This document shows, piece after piece, positions 36,011 to 47,950 of a DNA stretch of 64,000 nucleotides. Origin of the DNA: Microvelia longipes (Eukaryota; Arthropoda; Insecta; Hemiptera; Veliidae); assembly GCA_018340805.1 (NCBI GenBank), contig JACMZG010001913.1, positions 12,496,097 to 12,560,096 of the forward strand, given 5' to 3'. Each line of letters begins with the position of its first letter. The stretch's first letter is position 1. The notes below the pieces were generated by a model. The model searched no databases. It was given only the letters and a program-made list of their open reading frames with translations, and had not been told where the DNA came from. Made by a program: the position numbers and the translations under genes.

Positions 36011-36076
<66 letters not shown>
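36005..36076. repeat. (TA)n microsatellite in duplication unit 1
   Basis: Flanked by GAGGAAAAGTAATAATGT and its inverse, making a larger palindrome. The counterpart in unit 2 is 37315-37392. Confidence 0.9.
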
Positions 36077-36078
<2 letters not shown>

Positions 36079-36344
36079 CATTATTACTTTTCCTCATTTA
36101 TAACGTAGGTATGTAGGAGAAATCTCCTACATACCTACGGTATAAATAAGAAAAAGTGAAAATTGATTTTTTTTTTTATTTATTTATTTTCCATATTTAC
36201 ATTAAAATTATTTAAGCAACATAAACAAATTAATAACATTAAACATGACGGTTAAATATATATAGGACTTAAAATTAAATATTTATGATCCATTGACACC
36301 GTCAATTAAAACTGGTGACCATGTGACCATGGTGACCATCCATC

Positions 36345-36620
36345 GAAAAATGTTTCGATAGATTTGAAATTTAGCACACATCTAGTCATGTAGAACTGAT
36401 CATGAGTTCCTCTTATTATCAGTATTAGTTAGCATGTTAAGTTACATTTCAATTCTACTATTTTTTTGAACGGGTTTTGTTGGATTACAAGGGGATAAGA
36501 AGCACTGAGCGAGGTGATTTCTTGGATGGGTGACCGCTGGAAAATCAAACTTCTTTGTCTGATGACAAGCGAAGTAGTAAAGATAAGCGTAGGGAATCAT
36601 TTATAATGAGAAAAAGTTTA
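36345..36620 (+). mobile_element. Family A fragment with 5S-like segment (copy 5; copy 6 in unit 2)
   Basis: GGATAAGAAGCACTGAGCGA, GGTGATTTCTTGGATGGG and TGACCGCTGG at 36491-36540 preserve the 5S C box exactly (CTTGGATGGGTGACCGCT). The matching segment of unit 2 is 37800-37849. Confidence 0.72.
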
Positions 36621-37325
36621 AAATTTCCCTTATTAATTTTATTACATAGCATTTTCTTATGTATTTATATGAACTTAAAATATGTGCTTTAAACATGGGC
36701 TCTATTGGACCGTAAAACATACATTTTCTCTAAATTGTGGGCAATCTAATGACACTAGGACGAATCAAGTTAAGACTAGGCCAGGAGGGTATACTCAGTA
36801 ATGAGACATTTACTGATTTATTGTAATATTTATACTTACCTATCGATTTTTTAAACGCCTATTAACAATTACTTAATATTTTTCTATGATTATTTTAATT
36901 TTAAATACTTGCTTTAAATTACTCTATGTTTTGCTATGTTTATTTATTATTACTATTTATAAGTTTTAATTACTCAGAAATCATATTTTATAATTAATTT
37001 TTTTCTCAAGATTTATAAATTATTATATATTTATTTATTTACATTTCGTCCAATACATCGCAACAATGCCTCATTCTGCAATTAGTCTCTTAAGCAAAAG
37101 TACTATTAAGTTACAAACGCTCTTAAGTGAAAATAATATTAATCTAGTAATACGTTGCATCAGTAACTCACGTTGGAGGAATACATAAAATAAAGTCCTG
37201 GTAAATAAATGTGATGGTAAATAAATATAAGGATTTTTAAATAAGGATAGCTTGGCCCTAATAAATGTAATAAAGACTCATTTCGATCGCTAAAAATGAG
37301 GAAAAGTAATAATGTATATATATAT

Positions 37326-37392
<67 letters not shown>

Positions 37393-38353
37393 CATATTAC
37401 TTTTCCTCATTTATAACGTAGGTATGTAGGAGAAATCTCCTACATACCTACGGTATAAATAAGAAAAGTGAAAATTGATTTTTTTTTATTTATTTATTTT
37501 CCATATTTACATTAAAATTATTTAAGCAACATAAACAAATTAATAACATTAAACATGACGGTTAAATATATATAGGACTTAAAATTAAATATTTATGATC
37601 CATTGACACCGTCAATTAAAAACTGGTGACCATGTGACCATGGTGACCATCCATCGAAAATGTTTCGATAGATTTGAAATTTAGCACACATCTAGTCATG
37701 TAGAACTGATCATGAGTTCCTCTTATTATCAGTATTAGTTAGCATGTTAAGTTACATTTCAATTCTACTATTTTTTGAACGGGTTTTGTTGGATTACAAG
37801 GGGATAAGAAGCACTGAGCGAGGTGATTTCTTGGATGGGTGACCGCTGGAAAATCAAACTTCTTTGTCTGATGACAAGCGAAGTAGTAAAGATAAGCGTA
37901 GGGAATCATTTATAATGAGAAAAAGTTTAAAATTTCCCTTATTAATTTTTATTACATAGCATTTTCTTATGTATTTATATGAACTTTAAAATAATGTGCT
38001 TTAAACATGGGCTCTATTGGACCGTAAAACATACATTTTCTCTAAATTGTGGGCAATCTAATGACACTAGGACGAATCAAGTTAAGACTAGGCCAGGAGG
38101 GTATACTCAGTAATGAGACATTTACTGATTTATTGTAATATTTATACTTACCTATCGATTTTTTAAACGCCTATTAACAATTACTTAATATTTTTCTATG
38201 ATTATTTTAATTTTAAATACTTGCTTTAAATTACTCTATGTTTTGCTATGTTTATTTATTATTACTATTTATAAGTTTTAATTACTCAGAATCATATTTT
38301 ATAATTAATTTTTTTCTCAAGATTTATAAAATTATTATATATTTTATTTATTT

Positions 38354-38521
38354 ACATTTCGTCCAATACATCGCAACAATGCCTCATTCTGTTGCTTATT
38401 TTATTATAAAACAGTTTTTTTTTATTTTGGATCATTTCAAAAGATATTATACTGTTGTTTAATTTAGCTAAACAGTTGAGGTTTTAATAATACTGAGGGG
38501 CCGCTTATCAAAATCTTGTAT
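38354..38521 (+). repeat. Repeat block also found at 39046-39312
   Basis: CATTTCGTCCAATACATCGC ... GTTTAATTTAGC ... GAGGGGCCGCTTATCAAAAT recurs at 39046-39312 with an insertion of about 110 bp in the second copy. Function unknown. Confidence 0.6.
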
Positions 38522-38558
38522 TTTATTTATTTACATTGTTTAATTATTTAGAATCATG

Positions 38559-38770
38559 TTAATAAGCAGAGATAGTACCATTAATATCTGTGTACAGCAG
38601 ATCATTAATGTAAGCCAAAAAAATGTGCTGGCCAAGACCGTACCCTGAGGCACCCCTATACTTAAAGGCGACATTATTATTTTCACTGCCTAGACTTTTC
38701 CTGTCAGAAAGGAAATAAATAATATTTTTTATTAGGTTCAAATTAACAGTCATGGAGTGTGACAGACAAC
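38559..38770 (-). pseudogene. LINE reverse-transcriptase fragment
   Basis: The minus frame reads NLIKNIIYFLSDRKSLGSEN and then HIFLAYINDLLYTDI. These recall the YLSxR and LFLxYINDL blocks of CR1/Jockey-type RTs just before the YxDD catalytic block. The QGSxLGP part is lost to a frameshift near 38640. Short, dead fragment. Confidence 0.6.
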
Positions 38771-39045
38771 AAACTAACTCTCATAGGTTTTAGCTATAGG
38801 AACCTTATTTGAATAGAACTTGCTGCATGAAAAGCAAAAATAAAAAACGAAAACAAAAAAAAATGAAACAATAAAAGAAAAAAAATAATTTAAATGCAAA
38901 TATAAGAAAAAAAACATTTCTATATATCGTATTATTTGTCTGCTTTTATAAAATAGAAAGAATAGCAGATGAAATCATTTGGAATAAATGTGAAGACGGT
39001 GAAATAGAGGGACGAAGGAAGAGATGGAGGGATGGAACGGCTGGC

Positions 39046-39312
39046 AACACATTTCGTCCAATACATCGCAACAATGCCTCAGTCTGTTGCTTATTTTTTT
39101 TATAAAACAGTTTTTTTATTTTAACTTACTTTTAGGTAAATATAAACTATACTTCATGTTACATTTACAAATATAGGGAAGTTTTCTTCAGTATTGATAT
39201 GTGATAGATCATTCTATAGACGGATCATTTCAAAAGATATTAAACCGTTGTTTAATTTAGCCAAACACTTGATGTTTTAATAATACAGAGGGGCCGCTTA
39301 TCAAAATCTTGT
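39046..39312 (+). repeat. Second copy of the 38354-38521 repeat block
   Basis: Same terminal phrases as 38354-38521, about 85-90% alike by eye over the shared parts. Confidence 0.6.
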
Positions 39313-40380
39313 AAGTAACCTAGTACGTCTAAACCCAATTATTAACCTAGTAAGTAACCTAGTAAGTTTAGGCTTAGTAAGTAACCTAGTAAGTTTAGGC
39401 CTAGTAAGTAACCTAGTAAGTTTAGGCCTAGTAAGTAAAGTTTAAGTAAGTTTAAGTAAAAGTCTTATTTTGAAAGTAACCTAGTAACTTCTTACCAAGC
39501 AATTAACCTAATAGCTTCTTACGAAGCAAGTATTCCAAAAATTAATCAAGTAACTTCTTACCTAGCAAATAACCTATAAGTCCTTAGTAAGTTCTTTACC
39601 TTAAGAGTAACGTAGTAACTTCATACACAGCAAGAAACTTAGAAACTATATATCATTTGATACTACCGAGTTTTGCAAAACATGAATAGTTGACACAATA
39701 TAATTGTGCGAGAGACACCTAGAAATGTTACAAGCAAAATGCAATGCTACATTTGGGAACCGTTCCATCACTCGACATTTGTCATCATTGATGGCTCGAC
39801 ACAATGTCATGTTCCTCTCCGCCTCGCCACGTCCAAAACTCGGTAGTACCAAATGATATGCTTTGATTGCTTGCCATGCATGATGGTGGTAAGAGAGCAC
39901 CGCTCGTCTCTGGTAAGTACTTCACATTATATTCTTCGGAATTAATTGAAGGTCAGAATGAGTTCAGGCTCTGTCCTTGAACGTGGCTCTGTGATGAGTT
40001 GGACGTGGCGAGGCTGAGTGGGACATGACATTATGTCGAGCCATCAATGATGACGAATGTCGAGTGATGGAACGGTGCCCAGGTGTAGCTTTGCATTTTG
40101 CTTGTTACATTTCCTAGGTGTCTCTCGCACAATTATATTGTGTCAACTTAGTAACTTTTTACCTAGCAAGTAGACTAGTAACTTCTTACCAAGCAAGTAA
40201 CCTAGTAAGTTATAACCTTGTAAGTAACCTACTAAGTACTTACCTACTATGTAGCTAGTAAATTATCACCTAGTGTATAACCTAGTAATTTCTTACCAAG
40301 TTAATACCCTAGATAGCAATCTAGTAACTTTTAACGTTGCAAATAACCTAGAAAGTAACCTCTTAGTTACCGCCAATTTG
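39310..40380. repeat. TAGTAAGTAACC minisatellite, split by a foldback element
   Basis: Dozens of degenerate units of CTAGTAAGTAACCTAGTAAG and ACCTAGTAACTTCTTACC. The array is interrupted by the element at 39688-40148 and resumes after it in the same register of words. Confidence 0.82.
39688..40148. mobile_element. Foldback element, family AGTTGACACAA
   Basis: About 150-bp inverted arms: AGTTGACACAATATAATTGT then GCGAGAGACACCTAG..., with the inverse ending GTGTCAACT. The arms are richer in GC than the host array. A frame across one arm (39646-39900, minus) has no recognisable domain. Remnants elsewhere at 21050-21150 and 22553-22625. Confidence 0.8.
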
Positions 40381-41390
40381 TAGGGGAGAAGTTAGGGAGG
40401 AACCCGGAAAAACCCCGAGAGGTAACGCCTCTGAAATAAACCATTGAATTAAAAGACAGACATGGAATCCACTCCGTGACGTAATTACACCCATCCGCAA
40501 GCCTGAGGTGAATTAAAAGATGATTCGAAGCATGCCTGTAAAAGATATCTTTAAAAAATTAAAACACAATACACTACAGAACTTAACTCAAAAGTGAACT
40601 GGACTGAGTACAGATTCATCCATGATGTATTATATTCCTGATGATGCCTCCTTCGATGGAAATGAAACATCGCATTCATTAAATTGACTCGTTCACAACT
40701 GCAAACCCTAAATTTTAAATAGTTTGCATGTCAAGTAATAGTTTTTGAAAAAATTGTTTGGGACAAAATACTCTTTATTTTCTAAGATGTTTACGAGCTA
40801 ACTTTGTATTAAAAAGTCTCTAATGAGCGTTTGAAAAAAGGATAAAAAAATATGTGACACATATCAGTAAGTAGGGCACTGTGTCATGAAAAGGCGTAAA
40901 GCATGAAACGAGCTTCAAATAGGGCAAATATAAAGTAGGTGTTAAGTAATAAAAAAAATACTTATAACACCTGAGTCTCTCGGTGACAAAGAAAATGAAA
41001 TTTTGCTCTGTATAAGCGCTAAAAGAAAAATCTACACCTCACTCGCTTTGCCCACTTTTTTTTATAAAATAAATCTCATATTCAGACGTGTTTGACGTTT
41101 CTTTTATTTTTCTTTTTTTAATACAGATTCTTCGCTTTGTTATGAAAATCGAGCGGAATTATGTTTCCTCTATGCTTCTAATCTGGAAAAAAATAATTTG
41201 ACTTACTTAGGCGTCGAGTTGAGAACTAAAATATGGAATCAAACTCATATCCTTCGGAAAAACTACTTCCGCCTCTCAAATTTCTTTGTAATTCCAATAT
41301 ATTGTTGTTTAAACCATAAGGAGCGTAGGACAAGTCCAAAATGAAGATAAAGAAAGAGGGACTTGTACAAATTTAGAGTTAAAAATATTG
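40381..41390. other. Intergenic DNA with one hammerhead-like signature
   Basis: At 40638-40667, plus strand, CTGATGA-T-GCCTCC..TGGAAAT-GAAA, partly paired. The stretch 40720-41390 holds nothing recognised. Confidence 0.4.
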
Positions 41391-41394
41391 GAGG

Positions 41395-42245
41395 ACCCCA
41401 TATAATATGAGGAAAAATAAGGAACAAGTCTCTCCACTGATGTTATAGTTTACAATAACATGTAAACTTTCTGTCTGAAAGATGACAGAGCTAGCGTTTA
41501 GACATAACAGTCCATCATCAGTGCCTAACCAACAAAGTATAAAATTTAATCTTACAAAAACGTTTACACGAACGTAAGAAGTAAATAATAAATGAAAAAT
41601 CAAAAAATTATCAACATCAATATGATAAACAAAGTAAATTTAACCCATAAAATGCCCAACCAATAAATATATAAGAGTATGTATGCGTACGAGCTAAATA
41701 AATAAATACCATTAGTTTTTTATGGTGTTTCTATCATGGATAGAATCACAATGCATTAAGCTTGTATTACATCGGTCTTATGTATGCATACGAGCTAAAT
41801 AAATGTATTTTTAAATTTTCTTTTCTCTATTTCTTTTACTTTCATGTTGTTTTTATTATTTATTTATATTTTTCTTTTTTCCTCTTTTTTTCCCTATTTC
41901 CGTTTTGTTTTATCTATTTATCTTTTATTTTATTCTATGTTTATTTTATCTTGTTATTGATTTACCTATTTTTTTATTTAGCTCGTATGCATACATACTC
42001 TTATATATTTATTGGTTGTGCATTTTATGTGTTACATTTACTTTATTGATCATTATGATGTTTGTAATGACTTCATATTTTTTAATTTCTTATTTATTAT
42101 GAAGTTCTTAAGTTTGTGTACTTTTTTGTAAGAACGAATTTCATACTTTATTGGTTAGGCCCTAATGATGGACTGTTAAGTCTGAAAGCTGGCTCTGTCA
42201 TAATTTATAACATCGGTGGAAAGACTTGTTTCTTATTTTTCTTTA
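41395..42245. mobile_element. Foldback element with hammerhead-like signature in both arms
   Basis: Left arm (41395-41705) and right arm (41975-42245) are diverged inverted copies: TAAATATATAAGAGTATGTA against TACATACTCTTATATATTTA, and the outer GGAACAAGTCTCTCCACTG against GGTGGAAAGACTTGTTTC. Right arm: CTAATGA-T-GGACT-GTTA-AGTCT-GAAA (42162-42187), five pairs including one G-U. Left arm (minus): CTGATGA-T-GGACT-GTTA-TGTCT-AAA (41521-41496), with GAAA damaged. Confidence 0.78.
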
Positions 42246-43130
42246 TATTTGAACTACACAACTCTATTTTTTACCATATGTTATGGTTTTTTGTTTCAAT
42301 CTTAGGGGTGAACTGTAATAATGGTTTTGTATTCTCAAAATTGCTCTTTTACCTTTTGCATAAGTTATGTTGGCTAAGGTGAGAGCTTAGGATGCAACGT
42401 CTGGTGCATCTGTTTCTAAAAAGTATTTAAATCTTGTTCTGTGGGTTGGATTTTTCTTTAAAAGAAGCTACGGCGTCCTAATCATATATTTGAGTTATAG
42501 TTATAAAAATACTTGGTGAGTACGCAGGTCTCTGTGTCGCACGCCCGTTACACAGTTGAGTTAGGCTCTATCTATGGTATAAAATCACTTAAGATAATTA
42601 AATTATCATAGTTTAATTATTAAACTATAATTTAAACTAAAAACACAAGATAAGCAATGTCAGAATAACATAATGGAGATTAACAAATAATAATGTAAGT
42701 TCTTAAATATTCATAATATCAGTACAGAATCATATAATACCAATATATCAATATAATTATCCATAATATAAAACAAAACTTCTATTAAACGATAAAATGA
42801 AAGGAGAAAATTAAAATTATAAATAAATAACAACATTGTCATCAATAATGGAAATTATTTTAAAAAATAACCAAATTACTTAGAAAAAGAAAAGGGATCC
42901 AAATTGAATCTAATTTTAAATAATCTGATATTATAATACAAAAGAAAATAATATAAAACTAAAAAAAAATATCTAGTAAGTGTCTATGAATTTAAAATAT
43001 ACTTATAATTAAATTTGGTTTAAAATGTAATTGACTAAAATTTTTGTCTTAATTTTTTTGGTAATTTTTAAAGCTAGTATTGCCAATTATTCCAATTTTT
43101 GAAAAGTATATAATAAAATTAGATCTTAAC
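42246..43130. other. AT-rich intergenic DNA
   Basis: No gene, RNA or transposon recognised; 42590-43030 is extremely A-rich. Confidence 0.4.
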
Positions 43131-43995
43131 CTTAAAACAATCATGGAGTAGGTTAGGTAGGTAGGTAGGTCATAATAGAGTTTTATAAGGTTACGTAGAG
43201 TTCCTGAGAGTAAATTAGGTAAAGTTTTACCTGCCTCGGGACATAAACCAAAACCCATGTATTTTACGCTTAACTTTTAACCCCAAGACAGGTAATACTT
43301 AACCTGTTATTTTTAATTTTCTAGGGACAGATCAACAAAATATCATTTTTCCTGCCTAAAAATTATTGAATATTGACTAACTTTCCTGCCGTGGATAATA
43401 AAAACACAGAGCCCCAATAAGATTTTCAAGCCTTTCTATGTAATTAGCAAGGATCTTGAATAAAGGGGATGACGCACTAAGTCGATTTGCCACAAAAATC
43501 TAAAAATAGAGATATTCAACACGAAACACACGTCAAAAACCAACTGCACATGCTTGGTACAAACTGCGCATGCTTACAATTCTTATAACAGCTCAGATCT
43601 TAAATTTTAGAGGCAAACATTCCTCTCAGTAGTTTGCCATTGTTTATTGCTTGAGAAGGTTATAAACACGCTTAAATTATCACTCATTGAAGTGGCAAAG
43701 TATAGTCCAAAATTTAAAATTAAATAAGCACAAATGACTTAACAAGCACCACAGATGTAACAATCACGAGAAGCACAGAAGAAAGTTAAGAAGCAAACTC
43801 CCCAACCTTGCTACATAACCTGCGTTTAGCGCCTTTTTTTTCATTATAACCAAGGGGATGGTAAGTTTGCTCCTATTTCTCTATCTCATACAATTTCCAT
43901 GGAGTCAGAAATGTTTCTTAATGCGTCATCCCCTTTATTCAAGATCCTTGGTAATTAGATAGGGTATGTCCCCTCTCTAATCTTATACCTCTTTG
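43130..43995 (+). mobile_element. Old hAT-type MITE copy (CATAGAG family) split by another MITE
   Basis: AAGGTTACGTAGAGTTCCTG, ACACAGAGCCCCAATAAGAT and CAAGCCTTTCTATGTAATTAG before 43448, then GGTATGTCCCCTCTCTAATC after 43958, follow the family order. The left TIR is not recognisable. Confidence 0.5.
43448..43950 (+). mobile_element. Second hAT-type MITE family, complete
   Basis: 28-bp terminal inverted repeats CAAGGATCTTGAATAAAGGG plus GATGACGC and their inverse. Exact 8-bp duplication GTAATTAG at 43440-43447 and 43951-43958. 503 bp, non-coding, inserted in an older MITE. Confidence 0.88.
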
Positions 43996-45724
43996 TGTAA
44001 TTATGTCAAAAAATCTAAATGCAAATCTTTAAATCAAACCCAAGTTTGGTGTAAAATGTGTTATGCGGGTTAAACATAACGATGTCAAAGACTTAAAAGT
44101 AGTTCATATGATTTTACGATCTCTAAAGCAAGAAAAAGCTTTACGAAATTGAGTTCACCGCGGGACTTCAAGACTGAATTTTACAAGTCATGAGATTTAA
44201 AACAAGGAAAATAACAATAATCGAATAAAGGAAAGACATTGTTGCAACTTACTTTTACGGTTGATTAAGTAAAATAATTTTAGAAATAATAGAATCACGT
44301 ACCAAGTTAGACGGTACGGTCTTGTTTTCATATAGAATTTGGTCTAGTTATTTTCCTTTTGTTTCGAGACAGAGCCGGCAATATTAACCTACATTCTGAG
44401 AGAATTTCACTAAAACCATGTGAAAGATTATATATGAGGTGATGAAAATGTTAATGAAAATATTTGCCATTTTATTATTTAATTAAATTAAAGACATTAA
44501 CTGTATTCTTTAAAATATAAATTGAATTGTGTCTACTTGTTCATAATGTTGTTTGAAAAGTAAAATATTAGTATTATGTTACAAGACTGTGAAGGAGGTT
44601 TTTTTTATCGTGGCGACTATATTTGTTGTCGAGCGAAGCGAGACAGTAAAGGAAACTGAGGTAAAAAAAAGTTATTCCAGTCCAGTGTAGCAAGTGCTAT
44701 TTTTTCGGGCGTAGTAGTAGTAAAAAAGTATTTACAAGAAAAACAGAATAATGTATAAAAATTTGCCGCTACATTTCTTTTGTTTGCCTCGTTGATCAAA
44801 TGTTTTAATTCTGGCGGCGTATATCAATGTCTGAATCACTATCCATGATTATTTGAATAAGAATCAGATATTATATTTCTTTATAGGAAATTTAAACGCA
44901 ACAGCTTAAAGTTCTATAATAACAACAAAAACTAATTATTTAGCTATATATTTCACTTAACATTGTAGGCATCTTCAGGCATCACAGGTACATTTTTTAC
45001 AAAATCATCTTCTGTATGCATCATTGAGTGATGCAAATTTCCTATCAAGATGTGGGAGTTCTATAAAAAAAATAGTGCTACAAAAGAGAAATTACTGAAA
45101 TTATATTTGTTCTTAAGACATAGTCCTATACAAAGTTAGAGTGCATACAATTGTATTGTTAACAAAAACTATAAAAATGTAAACTTTTCATTCTTGAATT
45201 TATAAATTTTACAAAAAAAACAATAATTTTACTTAAGATAGTATTATTATTTATTAAATTTCAATATTAAGAGTTTATTATAAACAATTTTACTTCTATT
45301 ACTTACAATTTATTTTATTATTGTCATCTTTTTTTAATTTATCTTTATTTAATTTATATTTATTTTAAATGTTTGATTAAATTTACTGAAAGTTAAGAGT
45401 TAAGCTTATTCACTGAATACCTTATTGTTAGATGTATATATTGTCTAAATAAGAAATAACTAAGAAAAATTATTTTATTAAATGATGGATTAGAGATAAG
45501 ATTACACATACAAGGTAATTGAAACGAAACTGTTATTCGTTTAGACAAAAGGCTCTTAAGAGAAACATATGATGAAAAAAGTTATAGATATTGAAAGCAA
45601 GGAAGGAATTAGTAGGATTAAGCATGGTTAAAAGCTGGTTAATGTAGTATGGAGAGTTTTGGGGAAACAGTGATCTATTATTATTAGTTGCCAGGTCTAT
45701 CCATGATTATTAAACACTAATTAA
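43996..45724. other. Intergenic DNA with one hammerhead-like signature
   Basis: Minus strand 44978-44951 reads CTGAAGA-T-GCCT..AAGT-GAAA, weakly paired. Otherwise AT-rich; no gene recognised. Confidence 0.4.
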
Positions 45725-46020
45725 TTATAGGCCAAGAGCCCAGGGGTGTTTTGTTAATAAAAAGTGTAATGGCTGGAACCGGTCTCAATTTTTCGTAAAT
45801 ACTTTCCTGAACAAGGATCTTTAATTCTACCGACTCGTATCGGATGGGTGTCCCAGGCAGAACCTTTTACCCCTAAAGTGCGTTCTGCCTGGGACACCCA
45901 TCCGATACGAGTCGGCAGAATTGCAGATCCTTGTTCAGGAAGGTATTTACGAAAAATTGAGACCGGTTCCAGCCATTACACTTTTTATTAACAAAACACC
46001 CCTGGGCTCTTGGTCTATTA
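45725..46020. repeat. Long near-perfect palindrome, about 139-bp arms and 18-nt loop
   Basis: Left arm 45725-45863, right arm 45882-46020, only a handful of mismatches. The arms are GC-richer than the surroundings (GGGTGTCCCAGGCAGAAC and inverse next to the loop). Could be a foldback transposon, a hairpin-RNA locus or a template-switch artefact. Neither arm encodes a recognisable protein. Confidence 0.88.
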
Positions 46021-46739
46021 ACGAAAAGCGTTCGTTTGGTTATTTATTTAAAAAAGGACATGCATGTCCGAAAATATAACCCCTGACATTGAACCTCTGT
46101 TTTATTATAAAGTTAGCGAGTTCAAAGTGTTTAGGGAAATTACAGAGGTACTCCGTACCCTATGTTTTAATCATATTAGACTAGACCCCATGAACTTTCA
46201 AAGGAAGCTCCTATTTCACAAATTATCAAAAAACGGGGTTTTAAAACAGATTTAATTCATTTTACAATATTTTATTGAAGTGCTTATTCAACTATAAAAT
46301 TACAATTTCTTAATACATTCTTTTTTTATTGAATTCCATCACGCATGTATCTGAAATACATTTTATATATTTAGTATACTCTAGGTATATTTCCACTGCA
46401 ATTGTTAACACTCAAGATACTCTTGTAAAGATAAGGGATATGTAATTAACAGGTGTACGCATCCATAACAAAGAATTCTAATTACATGTTTTCATATAAT
46501 TTACTTTTTGCACTGCGTGTGTATACGTTAAATAGGTTAGTAGTGTTTGTAATGAAATTAAAATAATTCTTTCTACTTGAAAGCTTGAGACTGTTTATTA
46601 CCGGATAATATCAAATAAAACCTGAAATATATATCAGGAAATTAATTTTACTTTATAAGATACAGTATGCTTGCAAGTGTGATTTGTAGCATGAAAGGAT
46701 GATAGTACTGTATTGTTATCCAATAAATACAAATTTTCT
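46021..46739. other. Intergenic DNA
   Basis: A 63-codon frame (46064-46255) follows the palindrome but has no recognisable domain. Nothing else seen. Confidence 0.35.
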
Positions 46740-46985
46740 AAAGAACTTAGACCTCCAGTGGACATAATTTCCAAAGCACTTAGACCTCCTATGTGAATCC
46801 ATTGTGCCCAAGTATATATTGTACTGCTCTTTATTTTCTGTGGACATAATTTTCAAAGTCCTGAGGCCTCCTATGTGCCCAAGTAAAGTACTTTCCTTTT
46901 TTTCTACGAGGGAACATAATTTTCAAAGCACTTAGACCTCCTATATTGGTCGCTTGTGCCCAATTATAGTACTAATTTTTTTCCG
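46740..46985. repeat. Minisatellite, about 90-bp units, three copies
   Basis: Each unit has GGACATAATTTTCAAAGCAC, TTAGACCTCCTATGT and TTGTGCCCAAGTATA, with T-rich spacers. Confidence 0.75.
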
Positions 46986-47754
46986 TTGGACACTCTCTTT
47001 TTTTCCAGAACACTCTTATAAGGTGTTTTTTCCATTGTGACCCATTATACCACACATCTCAGTGAAAAAACTGAGAGCTAATGTGTATTTACGTTTTCCC
47101 TTCAGAACTAAACACTGAGATACATTATACAATACAGACCAACAAAAGTGCGTATGACTTCGGCACTCAAATGAGGTTAAGCAGATCAGTGCTGGTAAAA
47201 AAGGGCTCAAATTTGTTCGCACTTGCCTGGTTTAAACAGTTGGTTCATCTCCACACCCTTTTCTCTACTGTTATATATTTTGTTCTGCTGCTACGACATC
47301 CCATTCAGTCTTATGGGGAATTATATGGTTCATCTGTACAACTGTTTTGAAACTCATTTCTCAAATGGCGTAACTACCTTTTGCGATTTATCGTTTAAAC
47401 TGTAGCATCAATTGTGATTTAAATTAAAAAGTAAGGACCGTACGACTAGCTACTTGTGCGTGGTTGGATATACTATTGGCTTTGCCTTAAGTTATACTAT
47501 ACCTATAATGTTTGGACATTATACGTTGTTTATGTCTGATGCAGATTTCCATAAGAGAATAATTAATCAAATTATAATTAGCTTTTATTTAGCAAGTCAC
47601 TGGGATCAAGAAGATTTAGTAATGCGTATAAATTTACATTGCATGCTCCACTTGCTGCTCGCCAGCCGTGTCTGTATAGTGTCGTTTATTTCTAATATTT
47701 TAGATTATTCTTAGTAAGCATTCTTCGTCCAGACACTCGGCATCCTTATACAGC
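46986..47754. other. Intergenic DNA left of the LTR element
   Basis: Several overlapping short frames; none shows a family resemblance. No gene supported. Confidence 0.35.
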
Positions 47755-47759
47755 CAATT

Positions 47760-47922
47760 TATTATGTATTAATTACATTAAAGTAAATAAAAACGTCTTC
47801 ATTAATGGTATAACAAGAACTAACTGTATTTCTTTATATTTTTTAAGTCATAACAAACTTATTACCATGACAACACTGACAGATGACATTAAATGATAAA
47901 ATAATAAACAAAAGACATAATA
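47760..47922 (-). repeat. 3' LTR (163 bp)
   Basis: Begins and ends with the inverted pair TATTATGT / ACATAATA. Identical to the other LTR apart from one missing T. Confidence 0.93.
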
Positions 47923-47934
47923 GATTCTCCGGCA
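47923..47934 (-). promoter_or_regulatory. Likely polypurine tract
   Basis: The minus strand reads GCCGGAGAATC immediately before the 3' LTR, the expected place for plus-strand priming; it is short and interrupted. Confidence 0.45.
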
Positions 47935-47950
47935 CTTAGTTGAGATTGAA

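Larger units (their letters stand above)
35766..38391 (+). repeat. Tandem duplication, two units of about 1.31 kb
   Basis: Unit 1 is 35766-37077 and unit 2 is 37078-38391. They are almost identical; most of the differences I can see are one-base changes in mononucleotide runs and a different (TA)n length. Each unit carries a (TA)n tract, two inverted family A start blocks around it (ACCTACGGTATAAATAAGAAA type) and a family A 3' part with a 5S-like segment. Confidence 0.88.

Noticed and set aside
41762..42382. Three overlapping hydrophobic plus-strand frames suggesting a membrane protein
   Set aside because: Phe/Leu/Tyr richness is what T-rich DNA encodes in any frame; the region is a foldback element.
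47454..47714. 86-codon frame left of the LTR element
   Set aside because: No recognisable domain, poor composition and no splice or repeat context supporting a gene.
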